Assembly (NCBI GenBank): GCA_033065855.1
Contig: JAVXUO010001977.1
Coordinates: forward strand, 434,001-498,000
DNA: 64,000 bases
Direction of reading: 5' to 3'
Origin: Escallonia rubra
Taxonomy: Eukaryota; Streptophyta; Magnoliopsida; Escalloniales; Escalloniaceae
In this document: positions 1 to 10,895 of the stretch, one piece after another
How positions within the stretch are numbered: position 1 is the first letter of the stretch
Layout of the letters: the number at the start of each line of letters is the position of its first letter
The notes under the pieces: model-generated
Told to the model about the DNA's origin: nothing
Seen by the model: only the letters and a program-made list of their open reading frames with translations
Database searches by the model: none
Made by a program: the position numbers and the translations under genes

Positions 1-1400
1 TTCGTAAACGCTGTCCTTCCTCCTCTCTTAACTGCTAACGTATCTGCACCTACCACAACGTTACCAGTCATGAGCAGCCAAGCCGACTTTATGGCCATTC
101 TTCAGACTATGCAACAGTCGATCGAAAGGTTACAAGCAGCTGTGGACAAACAACCTCCGCAATCTGAACCTCTCCCATCTCCAAACGAGCAACATGTAAC
201 TGGTACGCGGAGGCAGCCAGTTAAACACCGATTGAATTTCCATGAGGAGCGTGGAACCTCAAAGACTCCGGAGCAAATACAGGTAGAAAATGGACAATCT
301 GACGATGAACGGCGCAACCCGAGATCCAGGAGACAAGAAGAAAGTTCTTATGAAGTTCATTCTACCAAGAGGGACTCTTATTATAACCCTGGTGAACATC
401 ATGCCGAGCGGTACACCCGTGCCCTAGTCATCCTTGGACGACCATTCACAGAAGAGGTTGACCACTTTCCTACGCCGCAGAGCTTCAAGATGCCTCCCTG
501 CGAGTCATACGATGGCATTGGCGACCCAATGGAGTACTTAGCTTGTTTCACTTCTGGTATGAACCTACATTTAGTCCCTGATCAAATTATGTGCCGAGCG
601 TTCCCGGTAACCCTGAAAGGAGCTGCGCATGTATGGTTTCAGCATCTCGTACCCTGCTCTATCTCCTGTTGGGCCCAGTTGGCAGAATCCTTCCGCAGCA
701 ATTTCTTAACAAGTCGGATACAAAGAAAAAAATCTTCGGCTCTTTTCCGTATCATTCAAGGACCCAAGGAATCCTTGAAATCCTACTATGCTCGCTTCAA
801 CTCTGAAAAACTCCTCATCGACCACTTAGATCCAGAAGTAACATTTGCAGCCATGGCGAGAGGAGTTAGGCCAGGAACGCCTTTGTGATTCTCTCTAAAT
901 AAGCGCCCCCCAGAGAACATGACGGACCTCTTGGACAGAGTGGAAAAGTACTTGCGCACCGAAGAAGATTCGACGACCTCACAGTATGAAGAAGCGCATA
1001 CAGGGCAAAAGATGCGAGATCACTCCGAGGGGAAAATTTCAGATGACCCCAAGCGTTTGCGTGCGACGCTCCCTAAGTCCTTTACCCCTCTCAATACACC
1101 TCGTGGGCACATCCTAAATCAAATCAAGGGGCAAAGCATCCTCAGGTGACCAAAACCTATGCGAGGTCCAGCCGAGAAGAGAGATTCTCAATTATATTGT
1201 CATTTTCATAAGGATCACGGTCATACAACAGATGAATGCAAAGTGCTCCAGCACGAAATTGAGAATCTCATAGCTAAAGGGCACCTCAAGCAATTCGTCA
1301 AGACCAATGATAGACAACAGAGTGGAAAGAGAGGAAATCAACGGAGAACAGAAGAGGCGCCTATGAAGGACCCCCCAGTAATAAACACCATCTCTGGGGG
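1..1400 (+). pseudogene. gag: gag polyprotein region of Tat-type retrotransposon (broken)
   Basis: The frame is open from base 1, so the true start lies left of the window and the ATG at 70 is internal or secondary. About bases 520-830 encode a retrotransposon gag (capsid) domain, with an AHVWFQHL core and a later QGPKESLKSYYARF motif. A cysteine/histidine cluster at about 1198-1240 (CHFHKDHGHTTDEC) is the nucleocapsid-like zinc motif usual in Tat gag. In-frame TGA codons at 886 and 1147 interrupt it while homology continues on both sides in the same frame. The second fits a CGA-to-TGA change, as expected from methylated CpG decay. Confidence 0.85.
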
Positions 1401-1479
1401 TCCTAGCACCGGTGGACTGTCTAGCTCTTCGCAAAAGGCTTATGCTAGACAAGTCAATCTTACCCAAGGACCAGCAAAG

Positions 1480-2090
1480 CGAGCGAAAGCGTCCACCTCT
1501 CTAGCTCTAGAATTCGGCGATGCAGACCTTGACGGAGTGAGTCTTCCACATGATGATGCCCTTGTCATCACTTTGCGGATAGACGCTTTCCAAGTCAAAC
1601 GCATCTTGGTCGACACAGGAAGCTCGGCCGACATCATTTTTTAAGACGCATTCAATCAAATGGAGATCTCTAGCGATAGAGTAAAACCAATAGCTTCTCT
1701 TTTGTATGGCTTCACAGGGGCCTCCGCACCAGTGCAAGGAATCATCCCCCTCACAGTCGTCGCAGGGGAAACACCTCGTCAGGCGGTACACACTCTCGAT
1801 TTCCTTATTGTCAAAGTCAAATCATCATATAACAGAATTTTGGGACGAACGGGCCTCAGCAAGCTACAGGCTGTAGCTTCAACCTATCATCTCATTATGA
1901 AATTTCCTGCGTCAGCAGGGATTGGCTTCGTAAAAGGAGATCAGATCCTGGCCCGAAGGTGTTACGTAGCGTCTTGCAAAACCGAGGAAACACTCTCCAT
2001 TGATGACCAGCGGGATGAGAAAAAGTTAAGACGTGCGGAACCTGTAGAAGCTCTCGTTTCTATACCGATCGCAGAAGGGGATGAGGAGCG
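1480..2090 (+). pseudogene. aspartic protease region of the retrotransposon
   Basis: The retroviral-type aspartic protease active site DTGSS is encoded at 1612-1626, followed by ADIIF. An in-frame TAA at 1642 lies directly after it, and the same frame continues with further protease-like sequence (LLYGFTG near 1695; ILGRTGL near 1840, matching the usual second conserved block). The enzyme would cut the gag-pol polyprotein. The region is fused to gag upstream and RT downstream in one frame, apart from the stop. Confidence 0.8.
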
Positions 2091-2099
2091 ACATGTAAG

Positions 2100-2960
2100 A
2101 ATTGGATCAATGCTAGAGCCAACTGTTAGAGACCAGTTAGTCTCCTTCCTTCGATCCAACATAGATATCTTCGCGTGGAGTGCGGCAGACATGCCCGGCA
2201 TCGATCCATCAGTAATCATGCACCAGCTATCTGTTAATCCCATTTTCAAACCCGTCAAGCAGAAGAAGCGCCCTTTCACACCAGAGCGACAAATGATAAT
2301 CAAAAAGGAAGTCGATAAACTCCTGGACGTTGATTTCATCAAGGAAATTGACTACCCCGAGTGGGTAGCCAATGTCGTTATGGTGCCGAAAGCTGGGACA
2401 AATAAATGGAGAATTTGCATTGATTACACGGATCTGAATAGAGCATGCACAAAGATAGCTACCCGCTGCCACGCATCGATACGTTGATTGACGTTACGTC
2501 CGATCATCAGCTACTTAGCTTCATGGATGCGTTCTCCGGTTATAACCAGATCTGCATGCACGAAGATGACGTAGCTAAGACAACTTTTATCACGGACCAA
2601 GGCTTATTTTGCTACAAGGTCATGCCCTTTGGGCTAAAGAATGCCGGCGCTACCTATCAAAGGTTAGTCGACAAGGTATTCAAGCCCCTCATAGGGAACA
2701 GCATGGAGGTCTATGTCGACGATATGCTCGTCAAAAGCCTCCAAGAAGAGGATCATATCACTGATCTCTAGCAATGTTTCAGCCTCCTCCGTGAATTTCG
2801 CATGCGCCTCAACCCTACCAAGTGCGCTTTTGGAGTGTCGTCTGGTAAATTCCTTGGGTTTATGATCTCGGAGAGGAGGATCGAAGCTAACCCTGAAAAG
2901 ATCAAAGCCATTCAAGAAATGGTTGCTCCTAGACGCATCAAGGAAGTACAAATACTGACG
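2100..2960 (+). pseudogene. pol: reverse transcriptase region of the retrotransposon
   Basis: Typical Ty3/gypsy RT blocks are visible: a VNPIFKPVKQKKR entry block near 2240, WRICIDYTDLN near 2410, SFMDAFSGYNQI near 2518 (carrying the first catalytic Asp), a TYQRLVDKVF block, and the catalytic YVDD at 2712-2723. The frame changes near 2450, within the segment between the WRICIDYTDLN and palm blocks, and a TAG stop at 2769 interrupts the segment after YVDD. The residues needed for polymerisation are all present, but the reading frame is not. Confidence 0.88.
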
Positions 2961-3099
2961 GGGCGAATTGCTCCCCTTGGCAGATTCCTCTCCAAATCAG
3001 CTGAGCGCTGTTTACCATTCTTCAAAGCATTGAAGAACATCAAAAATTTTGAATGGACGGATGAGTGTCAGACTTCCTTTAACGCGCTAAAAGAATATC

Positions 3100-3515
3100 T
3101 TACGTCGCCACCTCTTCTCTCCAAACCCATCCCGGGAGAGGATCTTTTTCTTTACTTGGCCGTTTCAGAATCTGTCGTCAGCGCAGTTCTAATTCGAGAG
3201 CAGGATGGACGGCAGCTCCCCATCTATTATGTGAGCAAAGTTCTTCGGGGAGCCGAACAGAGATATCCGAATACGGAGAAATTGGCATTCGCAATCGCCG
3301 CAAGGAAGCTCCGACCATATTTCCAGTCTCATATGATAATCGTGCTCACTGACAAGCCCCTTAGACGAATATTGCATAAACCTGGCCTTTCGGGCCGCCT
3401 CGTTCCTTGGTTGATAGAACTAGGCAAATTTGACATCCGTTATCAACCGCGACCTTCAGTCAAAGGGCAAGCCCTGGCAGATTTCATTGTTGAATGCACC
3501 TTCCCCATTGAAGAC
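3100..3515 (+). pseudogene. RNase H domain attached to reverse transcriptase
   Basis: This stretch follows RT in frame and carries the ordered blocks FLYLAVSE, LPIYYVSKVLRGAEQRYP, TEKLAFAIAARKLRPYF and the terminal GQALADFIVECT, typical of the RNase H-like region of Ty3/gypsy RT. No stop or frameshift falls inside it. It would degrade the RNA strand during reverse transcription. Confidence 0.82.
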
Positions 3516-3549
3516 GAGGAACCACTCCTCCCCGCCCAAACCAAATTAT

Positions 3550-3900
3550 TCACTTGGACACTCTTTGTGGATGGGTCGTCGAACACAAATGGAAGCGGTG
3601 CAGGGTTAATCCTCAATGGACCAGATGGCCTGACTATAGAATACGCTCTTCACTTTGACTTCCAAGCACTAATAGCAGGTCTACATCTTGCTCAAGCCAT
3701 GCGCGCAGCATCCCTCCATGCTTTCAGCGACTCAGCACTTGTTGTGAAGCTGATGACGGGAGAATACGAAGCAAAAGATCCAAAAATGGCCAGCTACCTG
3801 CATAAGGCGCGGGAGGTAGCCAACGTATTTACCCTCTTCAGGATCACACAAATCCGCAGAGAAGACAATACATCTGCAGATGCACTCTCGCAATTGGCCT
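3550..3900 (+). pseudogene. second (archaeal-type) RNase H domain
   Basis: A second RNase H begins with WTLFVDGSSNTNGSGAG near 3556 (catalytic Asp in FVDGS), continues with ALIAGLHLAQAMRA and FSDSALVVKLM (second Asp), and ends with EDNTSADALSQLAS (terminal Asp). Such a duplicate domain is a hallmark of the Tat lineage. The short motif that normally precedes ALIAGL and carries the catalytic Glu is missing: the text runs from YALHFDF straight into QALIAGL without a frame change. This looks like an in-frame deletion that removes an essential residue. Confidence 0.8.
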
Positions 3901-4079
3901 CTCTTGACCCATCCGGTTTTGGCCGAACCATCCACCTCGAACTTTTGCATGAACCAAGCATTGTGACAAAAGAATTCTTGCAGACCGAGCACGAACCGTC
4001 ATGGATTGATCCCATCAAGGCCTACCTTCACGACGGTACATTGCCTACCGATCGAAAGCAAGCCAGGAGTATCGTCCTC

Positions 4080-5224
4080 CGCTCGGCTCGGTATGCTATC
4101 GTAGAAGATGTGTTATACAAGCGTTCCTTCACACTTCCCTACCTCCGTTGCCTCACCCCATCAGAGGCCAACTATGCTCTACGAGAAGTCCATGAAGGCA
4201 TTTGTGGACAACACTTGGGAGGACGAGGTTCTTCGACACAAATATTATTGGCCAACAATGCATCGTGACACTTTGGATTACACTAAAAAATGTGATGCTT
4301 GCCAGCGCTTCTCATCAGTCCCCAGGCAATCACCAAGCCATTTAACATCTCTGAGTAGTTCCATCCCTTTCGCTATGTGGGGAACGGACATCATGGGTCC
4401 TTTCCCCCCGGCCACGGCTCAGCATCGATTTGTAATTGTGGCAATTGATTATTTCACCAAGTGGGCGGAAGCCGAAGCCTTGGCCACAATTACAGAGAAA
4501 AATTGTGAAGACTTCTTCTGGCGTGCCATCGTCTGTCGCTTTGGAATTCCACGGATACTCGTCACAGATAATGGAAAGCAATTCGACAACCTAACCTTTC
4601 GTACTTTTTGTACTAATTTGGCGATTGAACAACGCTTCACATCCGTAGCACATCCGCAAACCAATGGACAAACCGAAGTTACAAATTGCACGCTTCTCCA
4701 AGGGATAAAGAAGAAGCTTGATGGAGCAAAAAGCTTATGGGTCGAGGAATTGCCCAAAATCCTTTGGGCATACAATACGACGACAAGAACTCCTACAGGT
4801 GAAACTATATTCAGTCTATCATTTGGGACGGAAGCACTCATCCCGGTGGAAGTAGGACTACCTTCTCTTCGGCTCACAGCCTATGATTCGATTCAGAACG
4901 AAGAAGCTCTTCGCGCAAACCTTGATCTCCTTGAAGAGCGTAGAGAGCAAGCAGCTATGCGACTAGCGGCATACCAACATCGGGTTTCCAAGTTCTACGA
5001 CCAAAGAGTTTGACCTCGCACATTCCAACTTGGAGACCTAGTCTTACGCCGCATAGAGGATTCAGCCCCACGTGAAGCCATTGGAAAGCTAGCCTCAAAT
5101 TGGGAAGGTCCGTACAAAATAGTCAAAAAAGGGCGGCCCCGGAGCATACCACTTGGAACGCATGGACGGGAAATCAGTCCCTCGGACGTGGAATGCCACC
5201 AACTTACGACGATACTACGCATAA
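4080..5224 (+). pseudogene. integrase region of the retrotransposon (broken)
   Basis: After a frame change near 4230, the zinc-binding part ends with KCDACQRF near 4290. The catalytic core follows: Asp in WGTDIMG (4387-4389), Asp in VTDNGKQFDN (4567-4569) and Glu in NGQTEVTN (4675-4677), giving the expected D-35-E spacing. The C-terminal part has a TGA at 5011 and another frame change near 5135. The frame beyond it ends at a TAA at 5222-5224 after NLRRYYA, matching the usual polyprotein end. The DDE triad is intact but the frame is not. Confidence 0.87.
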
Positions 5225-5606
5225 GCAAGCCTGGGGGGGAGGCCACATGCTCCATCCATCTTGCTTGCTCATGCTAGTATTAATGGTCCATCCATCCTTG
5301 CGCGCTCATGCTTGTTTATGTTTTTCCTAAATATGTTTGAACTTATTCCCAGGCTTTGACAGCCCATGTTCAGTTCCCGTTTTATCAAATATACTTCATC
5401 TTTATTATGAATGGAAACTGATTCACAACCCGCACAACTCAAGAATGCAAAAGAAAGCCTTGATTGCATTATAAAACCAAAAGTTGGTACAAGTTAGGCT
5501 TCAAGGCCATACAAAACAAGAGTTACTCTAAATAGCTAGCAAAGCAAACGAGCACCTAGTCTAAACCTGTTCGAACACCTAGTTTAAACCTGTTCGAACG
5601 CCTAGT
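5225..5606. other. Spacer between pol and the antisense gene
   Basis: There is no coding signal here. The spacer separates the convergent ends of the plus-strand pol and the minus-strand antisense gene. A short direct repeat with the core acctgttcgaac occurs twice (about 5566 and 5590). The stretch probably holds the 3' end of the antisense transcript. Confidence 0.5.
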
Positions 5607-7648
5607 CTAATCCTGCCGATCAGCAACATTCTCTAGTAACTCCATTGCAGGGTGCCCCTCAATCGTAGATGCTTGTGGCCTTGAATTCATCCCAGAAGCT
5701 GACCCGGAGGCTCCCAGACTGCGACTAACCGAAGGACTGGCCAAGGATCGCGAGCTAGCAGCCCTCTTCTGCTCAGCCTCTTCCTTAAGAGCATCATCAG
5801 CCGCAACCTCACGAGCAAACTTATGCTCATAAATGCTCAAATCAAAGTCGGAATAATCCTTCAGAATGTCATCTTTACACTCGTTATAGCCATGGACCAA
5901 TGCCCTCTTTGAATCATGATACCGCAGTTCAGTAAAAGTCTTAGATTTCTTGAAAAGCTGCACAGCTTGAAGAGCGACTGACGATTTCTCGGCCTCCAAA
6001 TGACCAACTCGAGTTACCAGCTCATCATTGGACAGCTCTAGCCTTCCAACCTTTCTGCTCAGATCTTCGACTTTCTTCTCGGCCTCACGACGAAAGTTGT
6101 TCTCGATCAGTGTCTTTTTCTTCTCTTCATCCAGCACCTTATCCGCAGCAATCAGCTTCTCGGCGCCAATCTGCACCTGAGCAACCGCCTACAAAACAAA
6201 TGTTGGGATTAAAACAGTCTTTAACTTTCAAATAAAGTCAAAGATAAATATCAACCTGTGACATCAGATGAACCATCACATTAGCTGTGTCAGTGGCGCC
6301 ATAGCCGGACAGAGTTTTACGATCCATAGGAATAATCGCATTGCTAGACCAGTCCCATGTTGTACGAGGATATTTGAAAACAGACTCCTCAATGGATACC
6401 CCCCAAGCAGGACAGTGAGGAGTATCAGAATGAACTGAGGACAATGTAGCTCTGCTTTCAGCCTTCCTTTTCTTATGAGCTTTGTCAACCGGAGACAAGC
6501 CGAGGACGTACTCCTCTGTACGCGTTTGACTCACCTTTGGCTGAGTCCCAGAGACCAACGCGCCAAAATCCAAATCTTGCACCTCTTCCTCTTCAGCGCC
6601 ATGGACGGATACAAGTTCATCAGGAATGATGTCCATAAGGACTCCCTGAGCATCAAACAATGGAAGATCTCCTTGTGCACGTGATGACATGATCTCTGCA
6701 CATGTGATGACAGTAAGGTTCTTGTTAAAAGAAACAAACATTTAAGTTTCGATAAAAACATTTACCGGGGTCATTTTCGCCCTCCTCTTCTTCAACGACA
6801 TCTTGGGGCTCGGGGGAGAAGATGATGTCGCATTCGCGGAGCTGAGCATTACTCAAAGGGTATCTTGATTCTAAAGGCACGGCTTCCTTAAGCTTCTCAA
6901 TGTGTTCGACGTCAGTTATTGACAAGTCTTTTTCTTTTAACGCATTACAATCTTTAGTCACATATTCGGGTAGCCATACGTTGCAGACTTTACTCCGTTG
7001 AGACTTGGGCAATTCAACAAACAGAAATTTCTCCTTCCAATGGTGATTTGACGATACTGGGTGTGGAAATAAGTTAGCCTCGGCCTTAGAGCGACGACTC
7101 AAGAAATACCAACCCACTTGCCTCGTAATTGTACATATAGTGAAAAACCATCTGAACACCCTAACTCTGGGTCTTAAACCAAGTTTATGGCATTGATAGA
7201 TAAAGAAACTTAAAAAGCGCCAGGCATGAGGTGACAACTGACCAGGTGCAAGACTGTAGGCGTTTAAAACCTTAATAAAGAAAGGATGAAGGGGAACTCT
7301 AAAGCCATTAAGGAACATGTCCTGATAGACTCACGTCTCGTCTATAGTCACCATATTTGCTGACTCACCCTCGTCTGGTAATCTGAGTTTTACACTTGGT
7401 GGGATCTCGCACCGTTCCCTTAAAAGTTTTAAGTCATAGCTACTAAGCTTGCTTCTGAGCGTATGCGCGTCAAAATGTGAAGGAGACCGAGCTCTCTCCA
7501 TCAAAACCTCCTTCGGAGGGGTTCCCCTTGACTCTTGGAAAGGAATTAAGGGAACACCAACTTCTAAAAACAAAGGATCAAAAATTTGTTCTACTCTAGC
7601 ATCTTGCACATCAAACCCAGAAACACGTTTTCCATCTTTGTTTGACAT
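5607..7648 (-). pseudogene. Antisense intron-containing gene of the Tat element (gypsy-type 'transposase' family)
   Basis: Three minus-strand exons join with consistent phase: 7648-6766, 6695-6256 and 6188-5607 (introns of 70 and 67 bases, GT-AG). The total is 1905 bases, or 635 codons. The N-terminal third (FRVPLHPFFIKVLNAY, LAPGQLSPHAWRFLSFF) resembles the plant family named 'putative gypsy type transposon' (PF04195, recalled, not searched). The last exon is a charged coiled coil (EEKKKTLIENNFRREAEKKV onward) with a Ser-rich tail. The only lesion seen is an in-frame TGA at 7333-7331. The function of this family is not known to me; antisense genes at this position are reported in Tat elements. 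ATG 7648 is the first Met after a TATA box. Confidence 0.75.
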
Positions 7649-7832
7649 ATTTTCAGATCAAAAGAAGAGATCTTACAAAAAACTAGAAAGAAAAAGTTTG
7701 AAGCTTACTTGGAAAAGAAGAAGAAATCTCCAAACTCTTTGAAGTTCTTCTTTGAGTGAAACTTCCAAATCGCCTCTCTCTCAACGCCATTTAAGAAATG
7801 AGAAGTTATAATGAGAGTGAAAAGTTTTACCC

Positions 7833-7842
7833 CCTTATATAG
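7833..7842 (-). promoter_or_regulatory. Putative TATA box of the antisense gene
   Basis: On the minus strand this reads CTATATAAGG, a strong plant TATA match about 185 bases upstream of the ATG at 7648. Its orientation and distance fit the antisense gene and not the element's own LTR promoter. Confidence 0.5.
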
Positions 7843-7854
7843 AGATAACGGACT

Positions 7855-7969
7855 CATCCAACGGATGAGATCTCATGACGGTTAGATCATCCAATGGATA
7901 AGATCTCATGACGATTAGATCATCCAACGGATAAGATCTCATCACGGTTAGATCATCCTGAACACGTGG
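7855..7969. repeat. 33-bp tandem repeat, three copies plus a partial
   Basis: Copies lie at 7855-7887, 7888-7920 and 7921-7953, each beginning catccaa and ending gttagat or gattagat, with only a few substitutions; a diverged partial fourth follows. The array sits directly upstream of the antisense TATA box, where promoter elements would be. Confidence 0.85.
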
Positions 7970-8031
7970 CAAGATCTAAATGACCCGAGGGGCAAAATTA
8001 CTTGTTTACCTCACGACGATAACTACGACGT

Positions 8032-8175
8032 GGCCGAGTAGACGAGCTACTCATCACGCCTCTACTCTACTCGGCCAGGCCGAGTAGACGAGCTTCTCTT
8101 CACGCCTCTACTCAGCCAGGCCGAGTAGACGAGCTACACTTCACGCCTCTACTCGGCCAGGCCGAGTAGACGAGC
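8032..8175. repeat. 41-46 bp tandem repeat with embedded perfect palindromes
   Basis: The core ggccgagtagacgagc recurs at 8032, 8078, 8119 and 8160 (spacing 46, 41, 41). At the junctions, ctactcggcc and ggccgagtag face each other around one central base, giving a 21-base inverted repeat at 8067-8087 and again at 8149-8169; the middle one is imperfect. The repeat lies between the antisense promoter and the 3' LTR. Confidence 0.85.
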
Positions 8176-8239
8176 AATCCGATATCTATACTATAATTCC
8201 ACATTCTTCTTCGAAAAAGAAAATGGAATGAGGGGCAAA

Positions 8240-8665
8240 TGATATGGGTAAAAAGTACTACCCGTAAGATGGTAACACATGTCACCATCTGATAACACCA
8301 GAACTAGTCATGAATAAATGGGAAGTTGAGGCTATTCATCTTCCCCACTATTTGCACCATCCATTATGGTGGTAACCCCCAATTCAAGAGAGTAATTATT
8401 CATTAACATAGGTGACCTCCCATTAATCTGGTAACTCCCCAATTATGAGGGAATTAACTAACCACTAATGGGAGACCCTATAAAAGGAAAATACGGGAAT
8501 GAACAGAGGTAAGTGACTTGAATCAGAGTTGATACTGATCAATCTTGAGTTTATTCTAACTTAAGCATCGGAGATTTTCCGCCGAAAACCTTTCCGGCAA
8601 GTCACCGGTGTTGTTTTTGCTGTGCAGGTCTATTCACGAACGTGTTCCGGATTCCATCCACAACA
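8240..8665 (+). repeat. 3' LTR of the Tat element
   Basis: The LTR starts TGATATGGG right after a purine-rich tract (8221-8239, ending gaggggcaaa) that would serve as the polypurine tract. A TATA box, ctataaaagg, is at 8478-8487. The most likely end is the CA of ccacaaca at 8665, giving about 426 bp. An alternative end at 8696 (tatca) would pair with the TGATA start; without the 5' LTR this cannot be settled. Confidence 0.65.
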
Positions 8666-9247
8666 ATACTGAAAACACCTTCACCCTTCATTATCATCCA
8701 TCCAAGATATACACCATCAACACACCTCTGCACACACAACAACTATACGCGCGCACACACTAGACACAGTGTCAAAAACACACTCAAGACTTGAATTCAC
8801 ATACTAGAATAAAAAGGGAAGAATTAACCTTGAGGTTTCTTCCCCAATCTCTCCAAATTCTTCTCGGCCGAAGCCCTGCTTCTCTTTCTGTTTCTTGTTT
8901 TCTGCCTTGGTTCTTCTTTCTTTCCCGAAAGGGAAAAGTTTCCCTTTTTGTTCTTTTACTTTCCAATTCAATATTAACCCATTAGTTAACTATAAATTGA
9001 TTAGTCAGCAAGGAGAACAAGTAGGTGGTGGCACTCCCAGAATTTTCCTCAAAATTTCAAATTAACCCCCAAGATTTTCCAAAATTATGAAAATACCCCC
9101 AAAATTTCAAAAATTATATTTTTGTCCAAAATTTCTTTTAAGCTTCAATGCTTTACTAGTACTCGAGCGTTACTTAAATTTATCGCCCGTTTATTTTTCG
9201 GAGCCCGGATGGTTTTTTAACCGGCTCTCAAAGTTCGGGGTATTACA
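8666..9247 (+). repeat. LTR-like remnant ending in ttcggggtattaca
   Basis: There is no gene here. The right end (ttcggggtattaca, 9234-9247) closely resembles the right end of the solo LTR at 41736 (ttcggggcgttaca), a form common in Tekay/Del-type gypsy LTRs. The CA-rich and AT-rich text upstream fits a decayed LTR whose left part was lost when the Tat element inserted. Confidence 0.35.
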
Positions 9248-9426
9248 CCGAGGGTCCTCGGGCGAGAGTGCGCGACGGTGTTCCGTCCGGTGCACGGGAT
9301 GAGGTTGGAGGATTACCAAAAAAGACCAGGCAGAAGCGAAGTGTGCGACATCGCGGCGGAGCGAGAGGGCAATCAAAGTCGTCGCGGGGCGACGTGTTTA
9401 GAGATGACGAGGTTGCGCCAATCGAA

Positions 9427-10895
9427 ATGGCGAGGGTGCCGTTGAGCTTCAATGGTGGAGCAAGGAGCTTTGATCTAACGCCGAGTCGAAGCAATATATT
9501 GTTGACGGAAAAGGGGGCGGTGCCCAGATGCCCACCCAAGGAGCTTTGGAGAGAGCTAGGCCAGCGAGTGGCTACGGATGTGTTTTTGGGTCCTTGGAGT
9601 GCTTCGTCGACAGCGGAGAGTCCGATGGTTCCTTCATCGTATGTCTGCGCGCCGAGTGGGGAGGTTGCCCTGGTGATGTCACCGAGGTATGTACTAGGTT
9701 TGTTGGCGGAGCGACTAGATATATCGTGGTCACCTGTGCTGTTCAAGAGCCACAACACTATGCCGGTGGGGTGGAATTTTTGGTGCACTTACATGTTGGA
9801 GCAGTCGGCTTGGGTGGAGAGGTTAGAGGCATTGGGGTTGGTGGCTGCGATAGAGGCGACGTTCAAGGTGATTGATCCGGTGAGGGATTTTAAGGGCTTG
9901 GCATTGTTTCTTTCCAGGTGGAGAGCTCGCAGACTCATACATTCATCACGGCATTTGGGGAGATTGGACCGACCCTTCTCGACGTGATGATGTTGACGGG
10001 GTTGCCGATGCACGGGACGGAGAATGCTTGTGAACTGAAGTTGACGGTGGCGGAACGGTTGATCGTGAAGGAACTGCAGGGGTTTGCCTCCGAGATAAAG
10101 AGCCATCGAAAGGGTACGTACAGCGGATGGATCAAACACTTCTATGGCACGGCAACCGTGCTACCCAAGCAAAAGTCGGTGTCGGCGAACAACTTTCGCA
10201 TGGGTCCTTGCTATAAGGACGAGAGATATGATCTAGCAGGATTCCTTGCCATGTTCTTGTCAAGGTACGCGCTTCTATTGTCTTCATTTCGGTATTTCCG
10301 CATGTTGTAGTTCAATTGGTCTTGTATGCATAAAATGTCGAGTCCTATACTTAGAAAAATGCCATGCTTCGGAAAGTTAGCGTAGTCATACTGCCATGCA
10401 TCGCACTTTATGTTCTGAACAGGGTGGGGAGGTCATAATAGATGTTATGAGTTCTTATACTTGTAGGTTTGTATTTGAGGGGACGCCGAAGGATGGAGTT
10501 TCCCTGAGGGTGTTCAAGTTGGCCGTCAGGATGACTAAAGGCGGTCGCGTCGGGCTGGCCCCCATTTACTTAGGCACCTTGTACTCGCGTCTGGATCAGT
10601 TTTCCAATGACGTGCAGAGGTCATACGGACGCTATCAGGTGGCGACGTATGTAGATTGGATGTTTTTACAGCGGTATCTATTCGAGATCTACATGGATTA
10701 TCGGCCTGGGGGGTTTCCTTTGGTACATCCGTCGTCGAGGAGGGCTAGTGTGACTCGGCCGGGCAAGTCACGTGAGGTGTTGATCTGGTACGATCGAGAT
10801 GAGTGCATTCCCCGCCCGTATACGGGAATGCATAGTTCGTATCCATACGATGAATCCTTGCAACTGCTACAAAGTTTGCGCCAATTGGAATAAAT
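9427..10895 (+). pseudogene. Plant mobile domain (PMD) protein, broken
   Basis: The translation shows plant mobile domain (PF10536) blocks in order: WVERLEALGLVAAIEATF, THTFITAFGEIGPTLLDVMM followed by LTGLPMHG, YDLAGFLAMFLSR, then TCRFVFEGTPKDG, VFKLAVRMTKGGRVGLAP and YLGTLYSRLDQ. PMD occurs in host MAIN/MAIL-type nuclear proteins and as a cargo of Mutator- and gypsy-type elements. The frame breaks near 9925. An intron-like stretch (10265-10422, GT-AG) separates the last part, but its phases do not match, so at least one further indel is implied. ATG 9427 is the first in-frame start. Transposon-borne or decayed host copy cannot be decided. Confidence 0.7.

Larger units (their letters stand above)
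1..8665 (+). mobile_element. Ty3/gypsy LTR retrotransposon, Tat lineage, 3' part
   Basis: The order gag, protease, reverse transcriptase, RNase H, a second RNase H, integrase, then a long spacer and an LTR is that of a plant Ty3/gypsy element. The second RNase H domain (3550-3900) and an antisense gene between pol and the LTR are known marks of the Tat lineage. The 5' LTR and primer binding site lie left of the window. Gag-pol is broken: in-frame stops at 886 (TGA), 1147 (TGA), 1642 (TAA), 2769 (TAG) and 5011 (TGA), and frame changes near 2450, 4230 and 5135. It cannot act autonomously. The target duplication cannot be checked because only one end is visible. Confidence 0.9.
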
